From Bacillota bacterium (GTDB lineage Bacteria; Bacillota; Clostridia; Acetivibrionales; JANLFN01), in the NCBI GenBank assembly GCA_023421675.1, contig JAEZTC010000016.1:124001-188000 (forward strand): DNA of 64,000 nucleotides, in the 5' to 3' direction. The position numbers and the translations under genes were made by a program. Of this stretch, positions 16,651 through 24,028 are shown in pieces. Below the pieces are notes generated by a model that saw nothing but the letters and a program-made list of their open reading frames with translations, did not search any database and was not told the DNA's origin. Numbering within the stretch: the first letter of the stretch is position 1; every line of letters begins with the position of its first letter.

Positions 16651-17481
16651 TTAATGCTTTTCTATAACATATTTTTTAATTTTGTTATCCATGCTTAAAA
16701 CTATTTTGGCATTACCAGCTTCTACTTCTATTGTTTCTCCAGGCGTTTTATTAATATAGGTTGCTGCAGTAAAGGAATTAGCCAAAGAAATGAGTCCTTC
16801 ATTAGAGTTTATGTTCCATAGCCCATCATCATAATCTGAAATTATTGTTACTTTTTTGATTTTTTCAGTTTCAATGCTATATGCATCTATAAAGGCTCTG
16901 TACTGCATTGAATTCTTGTCACGACCGGTAAGAACTATTAAGTTTTTATCCGTAAATGGTTAAATAGCATGTTCAATATATCTGTGATTATCACTATAAA
17001 ACAACTCAGCCTGGATATTCCCGTTAACCTTTCGTTGTAAGAATGCATAAGTTGGCGCACCACTTTCACCAAAAAGTAGCATGCTTCCTTCATAAGTAAT
17101 TATTATAGCACTACTAAATGAAAGAAGATGAATCTTATCAGATAATTCCATAAAGCCTTTTTCAGTCATATTAAAAGCCTGTTCAGTCTGTAAAAAGTCT
17201 TTGAGTTTATTTATGGCGAATTTCGAAAAATCCTCTATTAAGTAATCAGAATGTTTAGAATCAATAATGTCTAATAAAGATTTAACCTGTTCATAAAGGT
17301 TATTTTTACTTCCAATATAATTTTTTAATTCATCAGTCTTTTGGACTATGTTATCAGAACAAGCAAAAGTTGACGGAGGGGCGATTGAAGAGGCATCCTT
17401 TACTGAACTTGTGCTATAGCATCCACAGGTTATAAAAATTATAAACACAACTGCTATAAGAAATGATACTCTTTTTTTCAT
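16651..17481 (-). pseudogene. Lipoprotein gene interrupted by one in-frame stop
   Basis: The reading frame from ATG 17481 starts with a lipoprotein signal peptide (MKKRVSFLIAVVF, lipobox ITCGC) and runs 173 codons to a TAA at 16960-16962. The same frame then continues without another stop for 103 codons to 16651; the rejoined product would be about 276 residues. The sequence across the stop (HRYIEHAI, stop, PFTDKNLIVLTG) reads smoothly, so one nonsense change is the simplest reading. No known domain was recognised. Alternatives are a sequencing error or a truncated but working lipoprotein of 173 residues. Confidence 0.7.
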
Positions 17482-17680
17482 TGTTTAACCTCAAAAATAT
17501 TATAATCAAAACGAACACATATTCACATTAACATATACATAAAATGTATGTCAAATAATAGAAATGATACAAAATACTTCTTCTTATTCTTGGTTTAAAA
17601 GTTAATATTAAGATAATCTACGTTCTAGTATAAAAATAACACCTGAGACCTATTAAAACTAGTACTTATGGGCCTCTATT

Positions 17681-17694
17681 ATTGGTTAACATAA
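17681..17694. promoter_or_regulatory. Recurrent palindrome element, copy 3
   Basis: ATTGGTTAACATAA lies 113 bp before the GH18 chitinase start. A TATAAT follows at 17700-17705. The rest of the 326-bp gap 17482-17807 is A+T-rich with no gene or riboswitch that I recognise. Confidence 0.4.
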
Positions 17695-17807
17695 TGTAGT
17701 ATAATTGTAACCACAAACATCAATTCAATGCTTTCTAGGAGTAATCTATTCGTAACAGGTGTCTGCCTTTAACTAATCACTATTTTTATTTCAAAGGAGA
17801 GGTCAGG

Positions 17808-19271
17808 ATGAATCTATCATTTAAGCCAAGGAAAAGGTTTTTTTCTCTAATTCTCACACTAACATTTGTTTTCAGCTGTCTCTTTGTTTCTACATCGTTT
17901 GCCGCAAAACCTGACAAGACGCCTCCAAATGCTCCAACCAATCTTGTAGCTACTGCTGTTACTGATAGTTCAATCTCACTGTCATGGAAAGCTGCAACTG
18001 ACAATATAGGTGTTAAATCATACGACATCTATCGTGATAGTGTTTTAGCAGGAAATTCAATAACTACTACATATACATCAAACAATCTTAAACCTTCAAC
18101 TACATATAAATTTTACGTAAAAGCAAAGGATGCTGCAGGAAATACATCTAGTGCAAGCAGCATTCTTACTGTAACTACAGCTCAGGCTGTAATTACACCA
18201 ACACCTACGCCTGCTCCAACCACAAAGGTTGTAGGTTATTATGCAGCATGGTCTGCTTACTCCGGTTTTACCCCCGATAAGGTAGATGCAGCAAAGCTCA
18301 CACATATAAACTATGCATTTGCTAATATAGGAAGTGATCTCAAAATTGCAATGGGTTACCCGGATATTGATCCGTCAAATTTTAACAAGCTATATGCACT
18401 AAAACAAATAAATCCCAACCTCAAGACACTTATTTCAGTAGGAGGGTGGTCATGGTCAGGCAAGTTTTCAGATACAGCATTAACAGATGCATCTAGAGCT
18501 GCTTTTGCAGACAGTTGTGTAAACTTTTTAGTAATGTACGGGCTTGATGGGGTTGATATTGATTGGGAATACCCGGTCAGCGGAGGTTTATCATCAAATG
18601 TAAGAAGACCTGAGGATAGAACCAATTTTACTCTGTTAATGCAAAAGCTTCGTGAAAAGCTTGATGCACGAGGAGCTTTGGATGGCAAACATTATCTTCT
18701 GAGCTTTGCTGGAGCAGCAGGCAGTTGGTACGCAAATAACGTTGAACTGTCCAAGCTGAGCAATTGTGTAGATTACGGAAATATTATGACTTATGATATA
18801 CATGGTACATGGGACACTTATACAGATTTCAATGCACCTCTTTACTCTAATACTGACAGCTCGCCGCAATATAAGTGGAGTGTTGATCAAAGTATAAACT
18901 CATGGCTGAATGCCGGTTTCCCAGTAGGTAAGCTTGTTATGGGAGTACCCTTCTACGGATACAAATATACTTATACAACAAATGTAAACTATGGGCTGTA
19001 TCAGAAATATTCAGGTGGCTCATCTCTTAGCTATGCAAGCATTGCTTCAAACTACATTAATGCAGCCGGTTATACAAGGTACTTCAATTCACAATCAATG
19101 GTACCATGGCTTTTTAACGGTTCAACCTTTATAAGCTATGAGGACGAACAATCAATGGGGCTTAAAGCTCAATATATAAAAACAAAAGGATTAAGTGGTG
19201 CCATGATCTGGGAACTTAGCCAGGATCCAAATAAAGTCTTGCTCACGTCTTTGTATCAGGGACTTCAATAA
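17808..19271 (+). CDS. Secreted GH18 chitinase with FN3 domain
   Basis: Extracellular glycoside hydrolase of 487 residues. Order: Sec signal peptide (cleavage probably after SFAA, about residue 33), one fibronectin type III domain (about 38-125; TPPNAPTNLVATAV to ILTVTTA), a Pro/Thr linker (PTPTPAPTT), and a GH18 barrel. The catalytic motif LDGVDIDWEYP is canonical (DxxDxDxE), and SVGGWSWSG and MTYDIHGTW are also typical. It should cleave chitin or related beta-1,4-GlcNAc chains. No dockerin, carbohydrate-binding module or S-layer motif is visible, so it is probably released. SD AAAGGAGAGG; a terminator follows. Confidence 0.93.
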   Translation: MNLSFKPRKRFFSLILTLTFVFSCLFVSTSFAAKPDKTPPNAPTNLVATAVTDSSISLSWKAATDNIGVKSYDIYRDSVLAGNSITTTYTSNNLKPSTTYKFYVKAKDAAGNTSSASSILTVTTAQAVITPTPTPAPTTKVVGYYAAWSAYSGFTPDKVDAAKLTHINYAFANIGSDLKIAMGYPDIDPSNFNKLYALKQINPNLKTLISVGGWSWSGKFSDTALTDASRAAFADSCVNFLVMYGLDGVDIDWEYPVSGGLSSNVRRPEDRTNFTLLMQKLREKLDARGALDGKHYLLSFAGAAGSWYANNVELSKLSNCVDYGNIMTYDIHGTWDTYTDFNAPLYSNTDSSPQYKWSVDQSINSWLNAGFPVGKLVMGVPFYGYKYTYTTNVNYGLYQKYSGGSSLSYASIASNYINAAGYTRYFNSQSMVPWLFNGSTFISYEDEQSMGLKAQYIKTKGLSGAMIWELSQDPNKVLLTSLYQGLQ

Positions 19272-19286
19272 GTAATTAAGAGCTTG

Positions 19287-19325
19287 AAAAGGACAGCCGT
19301 CTGTTATGACAACTGTCCTTTTTTT
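19287..19325 (+). terminator. Terminator after chitinase gene
   Basis: AAAAGGACAG pairs with CTGTCCTTTT around an internal GTC/GAC helix, followed by T residues. Confidence 0.85.
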
Positions 19326-19388
19326 GATTATATCAGTTAAAATAAAGCCAAAATAATGAATAGAAATGTTACTCGGAGGATAGGCAGA

Positions 19389-19952
19389 ATGGAAATAAGT
19401 ACTCCTGTTTTATGGGCTGAAGATCCAGTGCCGGATATTTTTAAAGAATGCACCAAATGTGAGTTGCATAGTCAGAGATCAAAAATTATATGGGGTGAGG
19501 GAAATCCCAATGCAAAGATGATTGTTATACTTGACAACCCAGGATGCAGGGAAGACAAGGACGATCACCCTTTTGTCTGTGCAACCAGACAGACACTTCA
19601 AATGGCTGCTTTTGCAGCAGGTCTTTCCTCGGAAGATTTGTATGTAAGCTATATACTAAAATGCAGGCCAGTTAGAAGATATAACAAGGATATTGCAAGG
19701 AATATTTGCCTTTCACACCTTTTATATCAGATTGAAACATATAATTTCAAGGTTGCTTTTTGTCTTGGTGATATAGCAGTGAAGGCTTTCTTTGAAAACA
19801 GTGAAACTAGTGTGAAACTTATAAGAGGGAAACTACACCTTGTAAGAGGGCTAAAAACACTTGCCAGTTATCATCCGCTGGCAGTTCGGAGAAGACCCAA
19901 TCTTTATAATAACTTTATCAAGGATTGGGAGCTGGCTGCCAAAGAAATTTAA
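19389..19952 (+). CDS. Uracil-DNA glycosylase superfamily protein, variant
   Basis: About 187 residues, closest to family 4/5 (Fe-S) UDGs. Four Cys fit the cluster ligands: CTKC near the N-terminus, then the Cys pair in LKCRPV and NICLSHL. GEGNPNAKMIVI and YHPLAVRRRPNL align with family positions. However the uracil-pocket motif, normally GE.PG..ED..G.PFVG..G, reads LDNPGCREDKDDHPFVCATR: the Glu and several Gly are changed. It may therefore have altered specificity or act non-catalytically. ATG 19389 follows CGGAGGA. Confidence 0.75.
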   Translation: MEISTPVLWAEDPVPDIFKECTKCELHSQRSKIIWGEGNPNAKMIVILDNPGCREDKDDHPFVCATRQTLQMAAFAAGLSSEDLYVSYILKCRPVRRYNKDIARNICLSHLLYQIETYNFKVAFCLGDIAVKAFFENSETSVKLIRGKLHLVRGLKTLASYHPLAVRRRPNLYNNFIKDWELAAKEI

Positions 19953-20038
19953 AGTGAAACATAAGTCTTGCCATATATCTTATTAAAGTTATAATATACT
20001 TAATGTTTTAAGTTGGTAGTATTAAAGGGGGAAAATAC

Positions 20039-20959
20039 ATGAAAATTCTTATTGCTGGCTCCGGTGGTACAGGGGGCTGCATTGGAGGTTTTTTAGCTTA
20101 TAAAGGCTTTGATGTAACCTTTATTGCAAGGGGTGTCCATCTGGACAAAATGAAACATGATGGTTTGAAAATTAAATCCGGATTAAAAGGCGAGATCACT
20201 GTTTCGCCAGTAAAGGCATGCGAAAGTAATGCTTATAATGAAAAAGCCGATGTTATATTTCTTTGTACAAAAAGTTATTCAATTGATGAAATAATTCCTC
20301 TATTGCGTAAAGCTTCACACAAAGATACGATTATTATACCTATAATAAATGGTATAGGAATTGGCGATGAGGTTAATGAAAAATTCAGCGATGCTATAAT
20401 ACTTGACGGCTGTATATATATTGCTTCATTTATAGCTGCTCCAGGCGAAATAATACATCTGGGAAAAGGTTTTAGAATTGTATATGGTCCAAGAAAAGAT
20501 CAAACTGTACCTAATGAAAAGCTGCAGGAGATTAAAGAAGTATTGTTATCATCAGGTATTGATGCGGTTGTGTCCGATAATATAAAACGTGATACCTTTC
20601 AGAAGTTTTCCTTTGTATCCGCTTTTGCAGCATGTGGTGCTTACTATAATATCACTGCTAAAGATATTCAGGAAAACCCGGAATACAGAAATATGTTTAC
20701 AAACCTTATTACGGAAGTATTGGATATAGCAAAAGTTATGGACCTTTCTTTTAATGTAGACTTGTTGCCAGTTAATCTTAATATAATTGATACTTTATTG
20801 CCTGATACAACATCATCTCTGCAAAAGGATTTATTTGCAGGCAAGAAAACTGAAATGGACGGTTTGATTTTTGAAGTAGTTAGGTTAGGAGTAAAGTATG
20901 GAGTGCCTACACCTAATTATAGCCTCGTGGCAAAAAAATTCGGATTTCCAAACCAATAA
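20039..20959 (+). CDS. Ketopantoate reductase-like (PanE/ApbA family)
   Basis: NADPH-dependent reductase family protein of 306 residues. The N-terminal Rossmann motif ILIAGSGGTGGCIGGFLA is followed by the cofactor-phosphate contact FIARG; the C-terminal helical domain includes KFSFVSAFAACGAYYN and SLQKDLFAGKKTEMDGL, which match PanE positions S.. D and E. True PanE makes pantoate for CoA; many clostridial paralogues have other 2-keto acid substrates, so the gene symbol is withheld. SD AAAGGGGG. The next gene follows after 26 bp. Confidence 0.85.
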   Translation: MKILIAGSGGTGGCIGGFLAYKGFDVTFIARGVHLDKMKHDGLKIKSGLKGEITVSPVKACESNAYNEKADVIFLCTKSYSIDEIIPLLRKASHKDTIIIPIINGIGIGDEVNEKFSDAIILDGCIYIASFIAAPGEIIHLGKGFRIVYGPRKDQTVPNEKLQEIKEVLLSSGIDAVVSDNIKRDTFQKFSFVSAFAACGAYYNITAKDIQENPEYRNMFTNLITEVLDIAKVMDLSFNVDLLPVNLNIIDTLLPDTTSSLQKDLFAGKKTEMDGLIFEVVRLGVKYGVPTPNYSLVAKKFGFPNQ

Positions 20960-20985
20960 ATATACTAAGTGAAGGTCGTTTACAT

Positions 20986-21573
20986 ATGGAGAAAGCAAAA
21001 ATAATAGAAGCATTCAAAAGTCAGAAGTTAATATTTAAAATACTTGAAATTGTTTTCCTAATAGACATATTAATTAAGGTAGTATTCTTTATACAAAAAA
21101 ACATATTTAATGTAGTATTTTTTATTGGAGGAGTAAAACAGGATTCTGTTGATTTCTGGCTTACAGCTGTTATTCTTTTAATAATAATTGTTTTTGTTTT
21201 TATTCTGTTTGATAAACTGTGGCTTAAGGGTGTATGTATTCTAGGTGTAATAGCAATTTCTCTATATATGATTTTTACTATGATATATGGCAGTTCCAAT
21301 CCCAAATGCTTCTATTTCAGTTCTCCAAAAGGGAGCAATACACTCATAATAGAAGAAAATTCATGGTCTTTGGGAAGTTGGTGCGATTTCTATGAAGAGA
21401 AAGGTTTATTTTTTGCAAACGATATGGGTAAAAGTATAAAAATGGAAAATGGGTACCGGCCTTTTAGTAGGGGCGATTATAAGGTAACATGGGAAAGTGA
21501 AAGCAAAATTAGTATTCAGTACGGTTTTGGGCAGGATGGGGTAACAAAAACAGAGGTTATACAAATCGACTAA
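20986..21573 (+). CDS. Hypothetical membrane protein
   Basis: Unrecognised protein of 195 residues. Three hydrophobic segments are visible (about 17-43, 58-78, 80-100), followed by a soluble, probably extracytoplasmic domain with Trp and aromatic residues (NSWSLGSWCDFYEEKGLFFAN). It may be co-transcribed with the PanE-like gene. No catalytic motif was seen. The following gap, 21574-21941, holds small dyads (for example GCAC/GTGC near 21777-21789) but no feature I can name. Confidence 0.7.
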   Translation: MEKAKIIEAFKSQKLIFKILEIVFLIDILIKVVFFIQKNIFNVVFFIGGVKQDSVDFWLTAVILLIIIVFVFILFDKLWLKGVCILGVIAISLYMIFTMIYGSSNPKCFYFSSPKGSNTLIIEENSWSLGSWCDFYEEKGLFFANDMGKSIKMENGYRPFSRGDYKVTWESESKISIQYGFGQDGVTKTEVIQID

Positions 21574-21941
21574 ATATAGTGTATGTTCTGTAGTTGGTTA
21601 AGAAACACATGCATGCGGAATAAATCGGAAATTACCGATTGAAAGTACTTTAATGTATAAAATACCTTGACTTCATTATAAAATTTTTCAAAAAAAATCA
21701 GTTAAGTCTGCCTATCATTATCAAATCATGTCTATTATTCAATGAATTTTTTCTCCATAAAAGCAAGCAAATAAATGCACGAATTGTGCAATAACAAACA
21801 CCTATTTTTCATGTTAATGATATAAAATAAACATTTGATGTTTTCAGTTATCATTGATAAAGCAATTTGTTTGGTTATTATGTTTATAAAATAGGTAGTT
21901 TAAGCTTGATTTTATATAAATAAAAAAATAGGGGGTAAAAA

Positions 21942-22931
21942 ATGATAGGAAAGAGGAAAATTGTTTTAACTTTAGCATGTGTTTTTATTATAGGTATTTT
22001 GCTATCAGGATGTAGCAGTACGGATACTTCAGCAGGAGCTACTTCAAAAGTATCATCAAATTCTACAACCAGTCCTGTTTCAACATCGCCAAGTTCCACC
22101 GTTGCAGACAAAACTGAAAGCCCATTATGGAAAGCAGTAGCAGATGCTACTGTAGAACACGCTAATTTTGCTGCCGGATTTATTAATGAAAAATCAGGAA
22201 TAACAGTTGGTTACGCCGGAGAAATTCATTATACGACCGATGGCGGTAAGACGTGGCCTACAAGTACTAACAATTCAGCATGCAGGTGGGGATTGGATAT
22301 TGTAAATGAAAATCTTGCATGGTGCTGCGGTAATAACGGAAATATCAGAGTATCTAAGGATTTGGGTCAGAGTTGGGATGCTGTATCAGACTGCAAGGGC
22401 CCGTGTAAATTTATATCATTTGTTGATGATAAGACAGGGTGGGTCGCAAATACAGATTGGCTTCAGGTCACTTCTGATTCGGGAAAGACATGGAAGGATA
22501 TAACAATCCCGAGTGAATTAAACGGTATAGCTGCAATAAATATTTTTTCAACAACTGATGGTTATATACTGAATAGTAATGGTATGTTATACTCGACTAA
22601 AGATGGAGGTAAGACTTGGTCAACCCCGCAGGATTTAGGAATTAAAAATCTTAAGATTGATAATAAAAATATACCTAGTGCTACATCAGCATGTGCTGCA
22701 ATACGGTTTACAGATTCAAACAATGGAATTATTGTTTTCAGCGGAGTTTCAGGAACGGACAGCGGAAACGTTTGGGCCTTAAAAACGGCTGATTCAGGTA
22801 AAACATGGACTACTCAGGAATTGAATGTAGATAAGTTATACTATCAGTCAACGGTATACCTTTCTCATGATGGTAAATACCTTACTTTACGCAATGAATT
22901 GAATAAAATAGAAGTACTTTTACTGAAATAA
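21942..22931 (+). CDS. BNR/Ycf48-like repeat lipoprotein
   Basis: Exported lipoprotein of 329 residues: signal peptide with lipobox LLSGCSS (Cys about 25), a Ser/Thr-rich linker, then a beta-propeller. Five Asp-box repeats match SxDxGxTW: TTDGGKTW, SKDLGQSW, TSDSGKTW, STKDGGKTW and TADSGKTW. Such propellers occur in Ycf48-like assembly factors and sialidase-type or stress-related proteins; binding rather than catalysis is likely. GGGGG lies eight bases before ATG. A terminator follows. Confidence 0.85.
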   Translation: MIGKRKIVLTLACVFIIGILLSGCSSTDTSAGATSKVSSNSTTSPVSTSPSSTVADKTESPLWKAVADATVEHANFAAGFINEKSGITVGYAGEIHYTTDGGKTWPTSTNNSACRWGLDIVNENLAWCCGNNGNIRVSKDLGQSWDAVSDCKGPCKFISFVDDKTGWVANTDWLQVTSDSGKTWKDITIPSELNGIAAINIFSTTDGYILNSNGMLYSTKDGGKTWSTPQDLGIKNLKIDNKNIPSATSACAAIRFTDSNNGIIVFSGVSGTDSGNVWALKTADSGKTWTTQELNVDKLYYQSTVYLSHDGKYLTLRNELNKIEVLLLK

Positions 22932-22950
22932 TTAAATAGCTACAATTTTT

Positions 22951-22982
22951 AAAGCGATAACCAAAAGGCTATCGCTTTTTTG
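22951..22982 (+). terminator. Terminator after BNR lipoprotein gene
   Basis: AAAGCGATA pairs with TATCGCTTT, followed by six T residues. Confidence 0.9.
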
Positions 22983-23005
22983 TATTATCTTAATATTTTA
23001 AGTAA

Positions 23006-23569
23006 TTATTGCAATGATGATGTTTGTTCGACTACCTTGTACATACTTGCCATTGTTCCAAGTGTTTCAGCTGGAGCTGCCTCCAAAGCATAATAACCCT
23101 TTTTCACCATCCACTGCCACACATCGTAAGCATGATGTGAGCACATCTGAAATGCACTTTCAAGGAATGTTCTTACTTCGGGATTGCTTGCCTCCATTGC
23201 TGCCCATGCGTACTCTCTTCCTGCCCTTTTAAGAGTTAAAAGATAAGCTGTTGCAATTTCTCGGTCATCCAGAGTTTGAGCATCGGTTCTTGGTAAAACG
23301 GATTTTACGTTTGTCCCTGATTGTGTAAAATTTTCAATTATATGAGTAAATTCTGGTATGGGAAGACCGGTTTTGGCACCGCTTTTACGGCTTAGATATT
23401 CAACTTTTGTATTATAATCTTTTATGTGGTATGGAAAATGCTTTTGAATTAATGATTTCAATTCAGGATCTTTTGCCTGGTTAATGAAAAGTCCCATATT
23501 TGTTATTGAGTTTACACAGCTTAAAGTAAGTTCATTTAAGTCATGAACTTCATGAGCAGCTAATTGCAT
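23006..23569 (-). CDS. CotF-family spore coat protein
   Basis: Protein of about 187 residues with the Coat_F pattern: an N-terminal helical segment (AHEVHDLNELTLSCVNSITNMGLFINQAKDPE, position about 4-35) and a C-terminal half beginning LDDREIATAYLLTLKRAGREYAWAAMEASNPEVR. CotF-like proteins are made in sporulation and sit in the coat, supporting an endospore former. ATG 23569 follows GGAGG. The upstream gap 23585-24028 holds the nrdD control region. Confidence 0.85.
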   Translation of the reverse strand: MQLAAHEVHDLNELTLSCVNSITNMGLFINQAKDPELKSLIQKHFPYHIKDYNTKVEYLSRKSGAKTGLPIPEFTHIIENFTQSGTNVKSVLPRTDAQTLDDREIATAYLLTLKRAGREYAWAAMEASNPEVRTFLESAFQMCSHHAYDVWQWMVKKGYYALEAAPAETLGTMASMYKVVEQTSSLQ

Positions 23570-23793
23570 TGTTGATTCCTCCATTAATAAATTTTATTTT
23601 ATTTTCTTCTTAAATAAAATATTTATTCTTTGCTCATATTACTTCAATCATTGTCCATTAAGATGTATTTGTCTCCAGGGAATTTTGATGTTTCTATTAA
23701 GAACTTTCTGAAAAAATTTGACAAGTGGAAAATTTAACAGAAAAAATACGTTAATATAAGTATAATTTGCATAAAAAGTCTTTTATGAGATTG

Positions 23794-23840
23794 ACACTAT
23801 ATATGGTATATGCTATCATTTAATCAACTAAATATTGCAT
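23794..23840 (+). promoter_or_regulatory. Tandem NrdR boxes upstream of nrdDG
   Basis: Box 1 (23794-23809) ACACTATATATGGTAT and box 2 (23825-23840) CAACTAAATATTGCAT share 11 of 16 bases and start exactly 31 bp apart, three helical turns. The consensus for NrdR is close to ACACTATATATAGTGT, and paired boxes at this spacing are the rule. The 188-bp leader after them (23841-24028) contains an imperfect hairpin near 23846-23872 (GGCTATGC / GCATGGTTGCC); I assign no known riboswitch to it. Confidence 0.7.
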
Positions 23841-24028
23841 TTAATGGGTGGCTATGCTTTGCATGGTTGCCTTAACCATTGAAGTATTCCGTTAACTTTA
23901 CTAGTAATGGGGTAGACCGGCTGCTTAAATACCGCTTTATGATATTTCAGCTTCTTGACGATCTGTTGGGAAGCTTTATTTATCGTTTACAAAAGAAACT
24001 TACTTATATGAAAGGGGTTTAAGTACTA

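Noticed and set aside
16651..16908. Separate 85-residue gene starting at an ATG at 16908
   Set aside because: It lies in the same frame as the lipoprotein gene upstream and is only split off by one TAA; no ribosome site precedes its ATG, so I treat both as one broken gene.
17490..17807. Cyclic-di-GMP riboswitch before the chitinase
   Set aside because: The conserved aptamer segments are absent; only the palindrome and a minus-10-like box are seen.
23841..24028. Cobalamin or other known riboswitch before nrdD
   Set aside because: I find no B12-box or other conserved aptamer core; class III reductase is not normally under B12 control.
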